A DNA stretch of 64,000 nucleotides from contig CAZDGU010000006.1 in assembly GCA_964505215.1 (NCBI GenBank), positions 118,023 to 182,022 of the forward strand, read 5' to 3'. The DNA comes from Gracilimonas sp964505215. Its GTDB lineage: Bacteria > Bacteroidota > Rhodothermia > Balneolales > Balneolaceae. Shown here piece by piece: positions 54,277 to 64,000 of this stretch (position 1 is its first letter; every line of letters starts with the position of its first letter). The notes under the pieces were generated by a model that saw nothing but the letters and a program-made list of their open reading frames with translations, was not told the origin of the DNA and made no database searches. The translations under genes and the position numbers were made by a program.

Positions 54277-57126
54277 TTAATTTGAAGCCGGGTTTAGCAA
54301 AATCGGGTCTCCAAAACCTAACTGCTTTAAGCGCTCCATTTGGGTTTTTGCATCGCCCACAATCAGCCATATCATGCGATTTGGGTTAGCATAAGTACGT
54401 GCCAGCTCTTTGATTCTGTCTTGCGTGATATTTTCCACAATCTGCTCTCGCTCCTGAATATAGCCGGGCTGCCAGCCGTAGGTGCTTATTTTGCTCAGCA
54501 TATTCAGCTTAGCGCGGGAGGTTTCGAAACTTCGTGCCGCACTTTTTTGAAGATAACTTTTGGTGTTTTTGAGATCTTCTTGCGAAAATGTTTCTGGATA
54601 TTCTTCCAGTATTTCCTTTACCAGAGCTGCCGATTCATACGTAACATTTGTCCGAACGCCGCTGGAAATCATAAAAGGCCCGACCATATCGGTTCCTGAA
54701 AAACCGGAGCGAATTCCGTAGGTATAGCCCTTGCCTTCACGAAGCTCTTGCGTCAGGCGGGATGCAAAACCGCCGCCACCCAGCTTATAATTCATAATAA
54801 CGGCAGGGTAATAATCTGCATCGGTTTCCGGCATGGCGAGGTAGCCAAAACGCAGTACCGACTGCTTGGCATTGGGTACATCATAAAAATAAACGGTCGA
54901 TTCAGAAGGAGGAGTCGGTGTTTCAAATTCCGGGAAAGTGACGGTTTTTGAGTTCCAGCGCTTATTAATTCCGCTTAGCGAAGCTTTCACTTCTTTTTTA
55001 TCTATTGCACCTACAACGTGCATGGTGGCAACAGAAGGGGAGAAGTAGGAATGATAATAGGCTTTCAAATCATCCATTGTGATGGCTTCCACACTTTCGG
55101 GCGTTCCCATGGGATTGTAGGAAAGAATGTGGTTCTCGCCATAAAGCAGTTTATTAAAAGTGTTTGCAGCAATGCTGTTTGGGTTTGCACTCTGCTGAGA
55201 TAGAGAGCTTCTTATGCTTTGTTTGGCCAGCTCAAACTCACGCTCATCCCAGCGCGGTTCCAATAATATTTCTTCAACCAGCTGAAGCGTTTTTGTATAA
55301 TTTCTTGCCAAACTGTTACCGCGAATGGTAATGCTTTGTCGGCCGGAGCTTACGCGAATGCTTGCGCCCAGCTCATCAATGGCGGCTTCCAGCTCTTGCG
55401 GTGTTTTTTGAGCTGTTCCTTTACTCATCAGCACAGCCAATAGGTTCGAAACTCCCGTTTTGGAGGTATTTTCGAGCATCAGTCCGCCTTTCAGGGAAAT
55501 TTCAAATTCAACCAGTGGTAACTCATAATTCTCAATTCCGTAGATTTCTAATCCATTTTTAAGAGACGTTTCCCAAACTTCAGGTACATTCAGTTTTAGG
55601 TCATCACCGTAAGGCGGCTCAATCGAGCGGTCTATTTTTGAAGGCGTTTTTTCATAACTGCTTTCTTCGGGAAGGGTGAAGCTTTCGCCTTCAGCATTTT
55701 GCACGATTTCCTCTTCCTCAACCCGTGCAGGTTCTGAATCGCTAAGTGCAAGCTCAGGCTGACCTTTTGGTACAAACGCAGTGGCTACAAATGGCTTATT
55801 TTTGATATACGTATTATACACGCGCATAATATCTGCTTTAGTAACCGCCAGCGATTTCTGGATATCCTTGTTGATGTATCCCGGATCTCCTGCAAAAATA
55901 TTGTACTGCGCCAGCTGAAAAGCTTTCCCCAAAACGCTGGAAAGTCCGCTGTAAAAACCGGTTTCAATTCCGGCTTTAATTCGGTCTAAATCGGACTGAG
56001 TGAAGCCTTCCTCCTCAAATTTTGCAAAAGCATCTGTTATGGCGCTTTCTACATCATTCAGCTCTGTATTTGGATAGGCACGAACTCTTAAATTGGCTTC
56101 TCCGGCCAGCTCCGAACTGCTGTTATACATAGAAACGTTGGAAGTCAGTTCCCGGTCTTCAACCAGCACCTGATAGAAAGGAGACTGCTTGCCATCTGTT
56201 AAAAGTCGGGCTAAAATATCCAGCGCATAGGAATCTTTGTGATACACTTCAACAGTGGGCCAAACCAGACGCAACTCAGGCAGGCGGGCAAAGTTATCTT
56301 CGTAATATTTCTTTTTGGTTGATGTGAGTCCGGCCGGAATGGGCTTCAGTTTCTCGATTTCTTCTCCACGGGGAATTTCATCAAAATATTTGTGAATCCA
56401 TTTTTTAGCTTGTTCAGAATCAAAATCACCGGCTATAACCAGAGTGGCATTATTGGGAACGTACCAGCGGTTATAAAAATCTTTAACGTCTTGCAAGGTA
56501 GCATTTTGGAGATCTTCCAGCGAGCCAATTACCTGCCAGTTGTACGGGTGGCTTTTGGGATATAAATTCTTACCAATTACGTAGCCTGCATGGCCATAAG
56601 GTGCGTTATCTACGCGCTGTCTTTTTTCATTTTTCACCACTTGTTTCTCTTTGGCAAGCACCGCTTCGGTTACCGTATTGATGAAAAAGCCAAGCTTATC
56701 AGCTTCAGCCCAAATCATTTTTTCGAGCGCATCTTTAGGCACGGTTTGAAAGTAATTGGTGCGGTCTCTGCTGGTTGACCCGTTTGCACCGGAACCGCCA
56801 ATTCGACTGCTCATTTCGTCCAATCCACCTTTGCCCAGGTTCTCGGATTCCAGAAACAGTAAATGCTCAAAAAGATGTGCAAATCCGGTTCGTCCTTCAA
56901 TTTCTCGCGCCGAGCCTACATGAAAAGTGAGGGCAACGGCTACCACGGGATCAGAATCGTCTTTATGGAAAATCACTTCCAAGCCGTTATCAAGCGTGAA
57001 TTTTTCATAATTGACGGAAAATTCTGCTTGTTGAGCCATTCCGTTGGGAACAGCCAGGGCAAACATAAATAGTAGCAGTAGAAGAGGGGAGAACCGATTT
57101 TTCATGGTGGTGAAATTAGATGACAT
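54277..57126 (-). CDS. M16 family (pitrilysin/insulinase) metallopeptidase, two-lobed
   Basis: The 949-residue secreted peptidase has the inverted zinc motif HLFEH (His84, Glu87, His88) and the third-ligand region KNEKRQ in the first half. The second half is a catalytically inactive M16 lobe (about 500-930), so one chain carries both lobes. A signal peptide is present; the second ATG (residue 8, MKNRF) gives a more usual start. It degrades peptides in the periplasm. It is followed upstream by the tricorn-like peptidase gene, a terminator separating the two. Confidence 0.9.
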   Translation of the reverse strand: MSSNFTTMKNRFSPLLLLLFMFALAVPNGMAQQAEFSVNYEKFTLDNGLEVIFHKDDSDPVVAVALTFHVGSAREIEGRTGFAHLFEHLLFLESENLGKGGLDEMSSRIGGSGANGSTSRDRTNYFQTVPKDALEKMIWAEADKLGFFINTVTEAVLAKEKQVVKNEKRQRVDNAPYGHAGYVIGKNLYPKSHPYNWQVIGSLEDLQNATLQDVKDFYNRWYVPNNATLVIAGDFDSEQAKKWIHKYFDEIPRGEEIEKLKPIPAGLTSTKKKYYEDNFARLPELRLVWPTVEVYHKDSYALDILARLLTDGKQSPFYQVLVEDRELTSNVSMYNSSSELAGEANLRVRAYPNTELNDVESAITDAFAKFEEEGFTQSDLDRIKAGIETGFYSGLSSVLGKAFQLAQYNIFAGDPGYINKDIQKSLAVTKADIMRVYNTYIKNKPFVATAFVPKGQPELALSDSEPARVEEEEIVQNAEGESFTLPEESSYEKTPSKIDRSIEPPYGDDLKLNVPEVWETSLKNGLEIYGIENYELPLVEFEISLKGGLMLENTSKTGVSNLLAVLMSKGTAQKTPQELEAAIDELGASIRVSSGRQSITIRGNSLARNYTKTLQLVEEILLEPRWDEREFELAKQSIRSSLSQQSANPNSIAANTFNKLLYGENHILSYNPMGTPESVEAITMDDLKAYYHSYFSPSVATMHVVGAIDKKEVKASLSGINKRWNSKTVTFPEFETPTPPSESTVYFYDVPNAKQSVLRFGYLAMPETDADYYPAVIMNYKLGGGGFASRLTQELREGKGYTYGIRSGFSGTDMVGPFMISSGVRTNVTYESAALVKEILEEYPETFSQEDLKNTKSYLQKSAARSFETSRAKLNMLSKISTYGWQPGYIQEREQIVENITQDRIKELARTYANPNRMIWLIVGDAKTQMERLKQLGFGDPILLNPASN

Positions 57127-57218
57127 ACTTTATTGATTATTTCTGAATATAACAGCTGGTGCGTAATAGTTTTGTAAATCTTTCTTCCAACTTTCCATCA
57201 ACAACACCATTTTTACAT

Positions 57219-57251
57219 AAAAAAACCTCCTCCAAGATGGAAGAGGTTTTT
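57219..57251 (-). terminator. Intrinsic terminator of the tricorn-like peptidase gene
   Basis: An 11-bp stem with one mismatch, AAACCTCCTCC/GGAAGAGGTTT, is followed on the minus strand by a T run, 28 bp after the stop codon at 57280. Confidence 0.85.
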
Positions 57252-57279
57252 AGAATCTGTTCATAAAAACAGAAAACGC

Positions 57280-60200
57280 TTAATCATTTTTCAACTGCTC
57301 TAACGCCAGCCGGATGGCGCGAGTAAGCTGAGGATCATTCCCTTTCAATCTGTCAGCAAAGGTATTAGCTACTTCTATATCGGGTTTAACGCCTGTTCGC
57401 TCCAGGTTTCGCTCATCATCCAGCGTGTAAACTCCCCACGATGGCAGGCGGTAAAAAGAACCGTCCACCAGGCCTTTTCCGGAGGTAAAAATAATCCAAC
57501 GATAGGTTTCGGTTCCCACAATAGTTCCTAAATCCAGCGCTCTGAATCCGGCGGCTGTTACTTCGGCATCACTGAGCGACTGCTCATTAATTAGCAGAAT
57601 AATGGGTTTGGAAGCCGGAGCAAAATTAGGCTGCGGAGCAAATTCACCATTTCGGTATTTCCATTTCAGGTAGGGCTTTTGCGACAGAAACTGCAGCACG
57701 GCATCATGCACGTTGCCACCGGTATTATAACGGAGATCAAAAATAAGAGCATCGCGCTGATAGGCTTCAGAAGTCATTTCAACTAAGAAATTCTCCAGCT
57801 CACCGCCCGACATATTTTTCATGTGCACATAAGCCACGCGCTTGTCGGTTTCCGTATCAACGGTTTGCTGATTTTTGTCCACCCACTCATCATACAATTT
57901 GCCTCGGGTTGAAAAGTAGGAAGCGGGATGAAGTTTAGTGGTGAAGGTATTGTTGCCACGCTGGAAGGTAAGGGAAACTTCTTCCGGCAAAGTTGGGCGA
58001 TTAAAATAAGATTCCCGATTTTTTGAAGGATCTACTTTTTTACCATCCACAGCGGTGAGCACATCACCTTTCTGAATATCTTTTCCGGCTACATCAGCCG
58101 CTCCGTTTTTAACAACAGAGGCCACAGTGTAGGGATTTTCATCCCCAAACATCAGTCCTGTAGAAAGAGAAACGGTTGAGTAAAACTCTTTTTCTTCATC
58201 CCCAAAGGTGCTGAATCCCATGTGAGATGAATTTAACTCGCCCAGCATGTCGTTCATCATTCGCCTGAAATCAACACGATTGGTAACGGCCGGAAGATGT
58301 GTTTTGTAACGATCGCGAATGGCTTCCCAATCTAAACCGTGGAATGTTTCGTTATAGAAATTCTCCTCTATATTTGCCCAAAGCTCTTCAAACATCTGAT
58401 TAAATTCAGCTCGCAAGTTACGTTTAAAGTCGAAAGAGGTGTTTATTTTCTTGGCTTTGGCTGCTTTTACATCAATCTCATAAATAGAGCACCGGCTCAG
58501 CCCATAAACGGAGCCGTCCACAGAAATAATGCCACTGGTTCTGTTTACGTTTTCAATTTGCTTGGTTTCGGGGCGTTCAAACGGCTGCAAAGCAGTTATA
58601 AAAAGTCCGGTTTTTCCTTCCTTGTGATTGCTCTGATACAGTACCTGCGTTTGGTCTTTATCCTGTATTATAAATGGACTGCTTTGGGAGCCAAATGTTT
58701 CCCCAATTCGCTCCAGTCGCTGCATTAACCCATCTTTTTGAATGGTGATGGATACTTTTTGAACATCAGTATTTTTATCTTTTTTGGAATCCTTTTCTTC
58801 AGATTTTTTTTTAAAAAGCTCATCAATTCGATCCGATTTATAAGGCGCATCAAATCGGTTCAGCGCCATGCGGTAGAGATCTGATTCGCCGCCACCGCGC
58901 GGATAAGAGGGCTGGGTTCTGGAAGATGAAAAGTAAATATATTTGCCATCGGGCGACCAAAACGGATTAGATTCTGAGACGCCGGTTTTGGTCAGATTGA
59001 TGGTTTCTCCGGAAGCGATGTGGTAAGTGAAAACATCAAGCTCAAAATTTCTTCGAGCGGTGTACAGCACGTATTCGTCATTGGGTGAAAAGCGTGGTTT
59101 TTCATTCTGAAATCCCCAAAACTCATCTTCCTGAATGGTTTTTGTTTTGAAAGTTTTCATATCCATGAGCTTCAGCTTATTACGTCCGGCCAGATAAACG
59201 CCTTGCGAACGATCTGAATTCAATTCTAAATCCCGGTTGTTGTGCAGGTCGTCCGTAAGCTGCTTTTCACTGCCGGAACCATCAGCAGAAATAGTGTACC
59301 AGTTTTGGTATCCGTTTTTGGTTTGATTGAAAATAAGCGTGCGGTTATCGTTCAGCCATTTTACTTCCAAAACCCGCCCAAGCGAATTCGTTTCAATGTG
59401 CCGGATAAACTTTCCTTCCATATCACTCACAAACAATTCACCCCGGGAGGTAAAGGCCATTTTCTTTTTATCAGGAGATACGTCAAATGCCGCAATCTTA
59501 TTTTCTACGTTAAAGCTTTGCGCCTTAGCCAGCGTGTTATTTTTGAAGATGGATACCGGCACTTTTCGGCTTTCTTGCGTATCCACGTTATAGGCAAACA
59601 GCTGATAATCTTTTTCAAAAACGATGACTTTCCCATTTGCGCTTACCTTGGGATTTGAAACAGATGTGCTAAAAGAAGTAAGCTGCTTTTTAGAGTGATT
59701 TCCGGTGAGCTGATACAAATTATATTCTCCGTTAAGCTCATCAGATACAAAATACAGGTTCCCATTTTCATCCATGGTAGGCCACATATCTTTTCCTTCC
59801 CAACGGGTGTGTTGGGTGAAGGTTTTGGTGTCGGTGTTATACGATTTGATATCCGGATTAAACGGTCCGCGATATTTTTTGCGCTGTGGTGAAAGAAAAC
59901 TCTCCCATGATTCATTAAAAAAGAAGGTTTCTTCTTTAGGATGCTCAACCAAATTATGCACGTTGTTATGATAATGTCCGAATAGCCTGACCGGAGTTCC
60001 GCCCTCAATATCCACCTTGTAAACGCTGGTTCGGTTGTATCGATTAGAACGAAAATAAATGCTTTTAGAATCCCAGCTCCACGATTCAACCTGATCTTCG
60101 GCCTGATGAAAAGTGAGCTGCTTTATCGTTCCGCCCGCCAGCGGCATAATATAAACATCATCATTCCCAAACTGATTAGAGGTAAAAGCCAGCCACTTGC

Positions 60201-60444
60201 CGTCGGGAGAAATGGCTGCGGCCGTTTCTTCGCCATCCATTCCGGTTAACCGCATGGCCGTTCCGCCTGCAGCATCCACTTTCCACAGGTCGCTTTCATA
60301 CGAGAATACTATGGTTTTAGCATCGGGAGAAATGGTTGGATTGGAGGTAAACTGAACATCTTGAGCGTTCAATATAAATGTACCCGGCAGTATAATCAGG
60401 AAAATAGAAAGGAAAAGAGAGATCGAATTTTTCACTATGTTCAA
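57280..60444 (-). CDS. Tricorn-like S41 peptidase with beta-propeller and PDZ domain
   Basis: The 1054-residue secreted protein has a signal peptide (SLFLSIFLIILPGTFILNAQ). N-terminal propeller blades follow (about 25-330 and 330-560: ISPDGKWLAFTSNQFGNDDVYI; WSPDGKYIYFSSSRT), then a PDZ domain (about 760-840: KNGAADVAGKDIQKGDVLTAVDG). The C-terminal S41 catalytic domain has the nucleophile in INEQSLSDAEVTAAGF. The layout is that of tricorn protease homologues that trim peptides. The two neighbouring peptidase genes suggest a periplasmic protein-turnover set. Confidence 0.9.
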   Translation of the reverse strand: MNIVKNSISLFLSIFLIILPGTFILNAQDVQFTSNPTISPDAKTIVFSYESDLWKVDAAGGTAMRLTGMDGEETAAAISPDGKWLAFTSNQFGNDDVYIMPLAGGTIKQLTFHQAEDQVESWSWDSKSIYFRSNRYNRTSVYKVDIEGGTPVRLFGHYHNNVHNLVEHPKEETFFFNESWESFLSPQRKKYRGPFNPDIKSYNTDTKTFTQHTRWEGKDMWPTMDENGNLYFVSDELNGEYNLYQLTGNHSKKQLTSFSTSVSNPKVSANGKVIVFEKDYQLFAYNVDTQESRKVPVSIFKNNTLAKAQSFNVENKIAAFDVSPDKKKMAFTSRGELFVSDMEGKFIRHIETNSLGRVLEVKWLNDNRTLIFNQTKNGYQNWYTISADGSGSEKQLTDDLHNNRDLELNSDRSQGVYLAGRNKLKLMDMKTFKTKTIQEDEFWGFQNEKPRFSPNDEYVLYTARRNFELDVFTYHIASGETINLTKTGVSESNPFWSPDGKYIYFSSSRTQPSYPRGGGESDLYRMALNRFDAPYKSDRIDELFKKKSEEKDSKKDKNTDVQKVSITIQKDGLMQRLERIGETFGSQSSPFIIQDKDQTQVLYQSNHKEGKTGLFITALQPFERPETKQIENVNRTSGIISVDGSVYGLSRCSIYEIDVKAAKAKKINTSFDFKRNLRAEFNQMFEELWANIEENFYNETFHGLDWEAIRDRYKTHLPAVTNRVDFRRMMNDMLGELNSSHMGFSTFGDEEKEFYSTVSLSTGLMFGDENPYTVASVVKNGAADVAGKDIQKGDVLTAVDGKKVDPSKNRESYFNRPTLPEEVSLTFQRGNNTFTTKLHPASYFSTRGKLYDEWVDKNQQTVDTETDKRVAYVHMKNMSGGELENFLVEMTSEAYQRDALIFDLRYNTGGNVHDAVLQFLSQKPYLKWKYRNGEFAPQPNFAPASKPIILLINEQSLSDAEVTAAGFRALDLGTIVGTETYRWIIFTSGKGLVDGSFYRLPSWGVYTLDDERNLERTGVKPDIEVANTFADRLKGNDPQLTRAIRLALEQLKND

Positions 60445-60650
60445 AAGGTTATTTTAAGTTCAATAAAGAGTAAAGAAACGGAACCTAAAAAGCCAAAGAA
60501 TAAATGTTAATGCATTTAAAGAAGGCTTTTTAATACAATTATTTTTCCGGATTAATACCTTTTACGTTAAAACAGAATTAATCTTTGATTGATACCCGTA
60601 TAGCTGACTATATTCGGGCGCTTTAGAATTTTCATTTTCTTAAACTATTC

Positions 60651-61124
60651 ATGAATTTATTTTCGCTGTTAACACATACTACTGTACTTCCAAACTTTGA
60701 GATTGGCTCAAAAAAAGACCTGATTAATGCACTTGTAGATACTTTGGAAGATCAACTGGAATCTAAAGAGCAGGTAGAGGAGGTTCGTAATGCGGTGTTA
60801 GAACGGGAGTCCATAATGAGTACCGGTGTGGGAAAGGGACTCGCAATTCCGCATGCAAAAACAAAAGCCGTAGAAGAAAACCTGGCCGCTTTTGCACTTT
60901 TAAAAGAGCCCTTAGATTTTAACTCCATTGATAACGAACCGGTTCGCTTGGTTTTTTTACTGGTTGGCCCGGAATCAAACAACAGCCAGCACATTAAGCT
61001 GCTCAGCCGAATTTCCCGGCTAATGAACAGCGGCTCTTTTAGGGAAGAAATTCTCAGCTGTACCACTTCCGAAGAAATCTTAAATGCATTCCGTGTTGAG
61101 GAAGAGCGATATTTTATAAGTTAA
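60651..61124 (+). CDS. PTS IIA (PtsN/fructose-type) protein
   Basis: The 157-residue PTS EIIA-2 domain has the phospho-acceptor His68 in GKGLAIPHAKT. Standalone copies of this type are usually regulatory (nitrogen PTS, IIA-Ntr) rather than transport components. It ends directly at the dacB-type start codon (0 bp) and lies two genes upstream of an NtrC-family regulator, which fits a regulatory role. No EI, HPr or permease gene is in the window. Confidence 0.85.
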   Translation: MNLFSLLTHTTVLPNFEIGSKKDLINALVDTLEDQLESKEQVEEVRNAVLERESIMSTGVGKGLAIPHAKTKAVEENLAAFALLKEPLDFNSIDNEPVRLVFLLVGPESNNSQHIKLLSRISRLMNSGSFREEILSCTTSEEILNAFRVEEERYFIS

Positions 61125-62561
61125 ATGAAAAAACTCCTGCGCATTTTTATTCTCGCAATATTTCTGTTCTCAGCAAATGGATCTGTTGCCCAAACGTTGA
61201 AGTCTGTTATTAAGGAAGCCCCGAATCAGGAAGCTTTTTGGTCGGTATCGGTTCGCAACCAAAAAGGGAAGGTAATAGAAAGCATCAATACGGATAAAAT
61301 GATAGTTCCGGCTTCTAATCAAAAACTGCTTACCACGGCCGCCGTTCTTGATTATTTCGGGAGTGATTTTCGTTATCAAACATCCGTTTTTGGAGAGGGC
61401 GAGCTGCAAGACAGCACCTGGAACGGAAATGTTATATTGAAAGGAAGCGGAGACCCTACCATCAGCGGCGTTATGTACGAAGAAGACCGCTATTATGTAT
61501 TTCGAGAGTTTCTGAATCAGCTTAAAAAGAAAGGAATTAAATCCATATCAGGCGATTTGATTGCCGAAATCAGCTATTTTGATTCCGATGTGTACCCCAA
61601 AGGGTGGAGCTGGTACGACATGTCTTTTTACTACAGCGTGCAAATCAGTCCGCTTTCCTTCAATGATAACACAGTTTTTTTAGAAGTTTTTGCGGAAGGA
61701 GAAATTGGAGATAAGCCGCGCATCAAATGGTTTCCGGACAGTACAGATTATGTGCAGTTTGTAAACGAACAGGTGATTACGCATCCGTCTTTAGAATATG
61801 ACGAATATTACCGGCGTGATATGGGAGGGAACCGAATTCTGCTTGCCAGCAGCCTGCCACAGGGATATTACGAAACAGAGGCGCTTTCTGTAAATAATCC
61901 TGCCAAATATTTTTTGCACTCCTTTAAGCACTTTTTAAATACCAACGGTATAGAAGTACGGGGTGAAATTCAGGTGGCTGATGAAGCCCTTGATTACGAT
62001 TCGGCCGTTGTGTTGGCCTCGCATCAATCCAAGCCGCTTTCGATGCTGGTTGAACGTATTAATAAGAAAAGCGACAATTTTTATGCAGAAATGTTGCTGA
62101 AAACGCTTTCAGCCGAAATAAGCAAACAGCCCGGTTCTTTTGAAGATGGAACCAAACAGGTACGATCATTTTTAGCTGATTTAGGAATTGACACGGCGTA
62201 TGTGCAAATGCGCGACGGCTCCGGCTTAGCGGGCGGGAATTTCATCAAAACAGAGAGTTTCACGAAGCTGCTGCATGAAATGAAAGCCCATCCGGAATAT
62301 GAATCTTTCGAAGCCAGCTTACCCATTGCCGGCGTAGATGGCTCTTTGTCGTATCGGATGAAAAACACGCCGCTGGCCAATAACTTCAGAGGAAAAACAG
62401 GTTTTGTTACAGCCGTGCGAACTTTAAGCGGTTATTTAACAACTAAATCGGGTAAGGAATTATCCATCAGTATAGCCACCAATCACTTTTTGGCCGATAA
62501 GCTGAGGCCCATAGATAGCGTACATGAACAGATTTTAGCTTATCTGTATGAAAAATATTGA
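61125..62561 (+). CDS. dacB: D-alanyl-D-alanine carboxypeptidase/endopeptidase (PBP4 type)
   Basis: The 478-residue secreted penicillin-binding protein of class C has SxxK in PASNQK (Ser64, Lys67), SxN in KKSDNFY and KTG in GKTGFVTAVRTLSGY. A signal peptide is present. It removes terminal D-Ala and cleaves DD-cross-links in peptidoglycan. The domain length between SxxK and SxN (about 250 residues) is typical of PBP4. It is coupled directly to the IIA gene upstream. Confidence 0.93.
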   Translation: MKKLLRIFILAIFLFSANGSVAQTLKSVIKEAPNQEAFWSVSVRNQKGKVIESINTDKMIVPASNQKLLTTAAVLDYFGSDFRYQTSVFGEGELQDSTWNGNVILKGSGDPTISGVMYEEDRYYVFREFLNQLKKKGIKSISGDLIAEISYFDSDVYPKGWSWYDMSFYYSVQISPLSFNDNTVFLEVFAEGEIGDKPRIKWFPDSTDYVQFVNEQVITHPSLEYDEYYRRDMGGNRILLASSLPQGYYETEALSVNNPAKYFLHSFKHFLNTNGIEVRGEIQVADEALDYDSAVVLASHQSKPLSMLVERINKKSDNFYAEMLLKTLSAEISKQPGSFEDGTKQVRSFLADLGIDTAYVQMRDGSGLAGGNFIKTESFTKLLHEMKAHPEYESFEASLPIAGVDGSLSYRMKNTPLANNFRGKTGFVTAVRTLSGYLTTKSGKELSISIATNHFLADKLRPIDSVHEQILAYLYEKY

Positions 62562-62573
62562 TTAGCTTTATCC

Positions 62574-63947
62574 ATGCCTCATTCCAAAGCACATATTTTA
62601 GTAACGGATGATGAAAAAGCAATCCGAAATACGCTAAAGGAAATTCTGGAATTCGAAAATTATAGAGTTTCTACCGTAGAAAGTGGAAAGCAGACCTTAG
62701 AGTTTGTGAAAGAAAATGAAATTGACCTGCTGTTTTTGGACATTAAAATGCAGGGAATGGATGGGCTGGAAACGCTGCAGGCACTTCGTGAAGACGGACA
62801 CGAATTTCCCGTTATTATGATTTCGGGCCACGGAACCATAGAGATTGCCGTAGAAGCCACTAAAATGGGTGCCTACGATTTTCTGGAAAAACCGCCGGAT
62901 TTAAACCGATTGCTTATTTCGGTACGCAACGCGCTTTCAAAACAAACCCTGCAAAAAGAATACAAGCAGGTAAAAAAGAAGCTGCCCAAGGTGCCGGAAA
63001 TTATTGGGGAAAGTAAAGCCATCAATAAAATAAAAACGCTGATAGAAAAGGTAGCCCCAACCCAATCGCGCGTGCTTATTACCGGCGAAAACGGAACCGG
63101 AAAAGAACTGGTGGCCAAATGGATACATGAAAAAAGCCCGAGACACAGCGGTCCTTTTATAGAAGTAAACTGCGCGGCCATTCCCGCCGATTTATTAGAA
63201 AGCGAGCTTTTTGGCCACGAAGAAGGTGCCTTTACCGGAGCAACCGGTCAGCGCATTGGAAAGTTTGAACAGGCTAAAGGCGGTACGCTTTTTTTGGATG
63301 AAATTGGAGATATGAGCATGGACGCTCAGGCCAAAGTACTGCGCGCGCTGCAGGAAAACTCTATCACGCGTGTGGGCGGAAATGAAGCCATTGCAACCGA
63401 TGTGCGCATTTTAGCCGCTACCAATAAAAACCTGGAAGATGAAATAGAAGAAGGCAACTTTCGGGAAGATCTTTTTCATCGCATCAGCGTAATTCCCATT
63501 CATGTGCCAGCGCTCCGCGAACGTAAGGAAGACATTGCTTTAATTGCGCAAGGACATCTGGCTAATTTAAAGGAACAGGATATTAGCTTCTCGTCTGTTA
63601 CTTTTACGGATGAAGCGCTGGAGGTGCTTCAGGAAAGAGAGTGGAGCGGTAACGTTAGGGAGCTTCAAAATGCGGTAGAACGGCTGGGGATTTTATCTTC
63701 CGACAACCAAATAACTGAAGAAACGGTGCGCGATGTGTTAAAAACTAAAAACCTGAAATCGGAAGATTTAAGCAAGCTTGCCGATGCCACGCACGATTTT
63801 CAGGATTTTAAAGAATCTGCAGAGCGTGTGTTTTTGGTAAAACAGTTAGAGAAAAATGATTGGAATATTTCTCAAACTGCGCAACATATTGGCATCCAGC
63901 GCAGCCACATGTACAACAAAATGAAAAAATATAACATAGAGCGATAG
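62574..63947 (+). CDS. NtrC-family sigma-54-dependent response regulator
   Basis: The 457-residue protein has a receiver domain (1-120) with Asp12/Asp13 and phospho-acceptor Asp56, and an AAA+ domain with Walker A GENGTGKE (171-178). The sigma-54 contact loop GAFTGAT is at 218-224. A C-terminal Fis-type helix-turn-helix is present (LEKNDWNISQTAQHIGIQRSHMYNKMKKY). All elements needed to activate RpoN promoters are intact. It follows dacB by 12 bp and folD starts 1 bp later. The partner kinase is not in the window. Confidence 0.92.
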   Translation: MPHSKAHILVTDDEKAIRNTLKEILEFENYRVSTVESGKQTLEFVKENEIDLLFLDIKMQGMDGLETLQALREDGHEFPVIMISGHGTIEIAVEATKMGAYDFLEKPPDLNRLLISVRNALSKQTLQKEYKQVKKKLPKVPEIIGESKAINKIKTLIEKVAPTQSRVLITGENGTGKELVAKWIHEKSPRHSGPFIEVNCAAIPADLLESELFGHEEGAFTGATGQRIGKFEQAKGGTLFLDEIGDMSMDAQAKVLRALQENSITRVGGNEAIATDVRILAATNKNLEDEIEEGNFREDLFHRISVIPIHVPALRERKEDIALIAQGHLANLKEQDISFSSVTFTDEALEVLQEREWSGNVRELQNAVERLGILSSDNQITEETVRDVLKTKNLKSEDLSKLADATHDFQDFKESAERVFLVKQLEKNDWNISQTAQHIGIQRSHMYNKMKKYNIER

Positions 63948-63948
63948 C

Positions 63949-64000
63949 ATGAGTGCAGAACTTATTGACGGAAAAAAAGTAGCAGAATTAATTCGGGATC
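63949..64000 (+). CDS. folD: Methylenetetrahydrofolate dehydrogenase/cyclohydrolase, N-terminal fragment
   Basis: Only 17 codons are visible (MSAELIDGKKVAELIRD), matching the N-terminus of FolD. The start codon is 1 bp after the stop of the NtrC-family gene, so it continues that operon. The rest lies outside the window. Confidence 0.7.
   Translation, partial: MSAELIDGKKVAELIRD

Noticed and set aside
1..64000. CRISPR array
   Set aside because: No regularly spaced identical repeats with unique spacers were seen; the direct repeats present are long and few.
1..64000. Insertion sequences or transposase genes
   Set aside because: No transposase-like protein was recognised on either strand.

Overview
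This is a chromosomal window from a Gram-negative, Bacteroidota-like bacterium, most probably a member of the Balneolota (Balneola/Gracilimonas type). The inference rests on the gene families present: a type IX secretion plug lipoprotein, FecA-like TonB receptor with FecR, many outer-membrane lipoproteins, few Shine-Dalgarno sites, several TTG starts and a moderate GC content. No 16S gene is present, so the placement is an inference.

Layout. 1-8.7 kb: 3' part of rnr, a surface metallopeptidase/propeller/barrel fusion, then a minus-strand run ccmB-holB-dapF-T9SS plug. 8.9-18.3 kb: penicillin-acylase-like hydrolase, DinB-like protein, lysoplasmalogenase, small SUI1 factor, a 1226-residue Ig-repeat lipoprotein and an MFS transporter. 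18.8-28.3 kb: a compact type IV pilus/type II secretion-like machine (platform protein, two hexameric ATPases, a cyclic-nucleotide-binding protein, fused PilM-PilN, fused PilO-PilP and a SPOR-tailed secretin) without pilins or prepilin peptidase. 28.4-30.9 kb: alpha/beta hydrolase, PlsC acyltransferase, DedA protein. 31.8-36.6 kb: thrA-thrB-thrC operon preceded by a short Thr/Ile-rich leader peptide overlapping a terminator, i.e. a threonine attenuator; the operon is flanked by long direct intergenic repeats. 37.7-39.1 kb: DUF72 protein and tmRNA (ssrA).

39.1-43.4 kb is an AT-rich island next to ssrA. It holds a small lipoprotein gene framed exactly like an integron gene cassette (core site overlapping the start codon, a ~123-bp attC-like site beginning on the stop codon) and then a two-gene AAA ATPase + DUF4435/TOPRIM-like pair resembling the PARIS (AriA-AriB) anti-phage system, which also carries cassette-like ends. 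No integrase is visible. This is the most interesting part of the window.

43.4-64 kb: a frameshifted porin with Rieske and di-haem proteins; a Fec-type signalling locus (ECF sigma, two Asp-rich lipoproteins with a shared promoter-like motif, FecR, TonB receptor); an M23 peptidase; an M16 peptidase and a tricorn-like S41 peptidase; then ptsN-like IIA, dacB-type PBP4, an NtrC-family regulator and the start of folD. The gene-poor spaces between 30.9 and 43.4 kb are filled with a modular family of nested hairpin repeats whose inner stems differ between copies but remain self-complementary.
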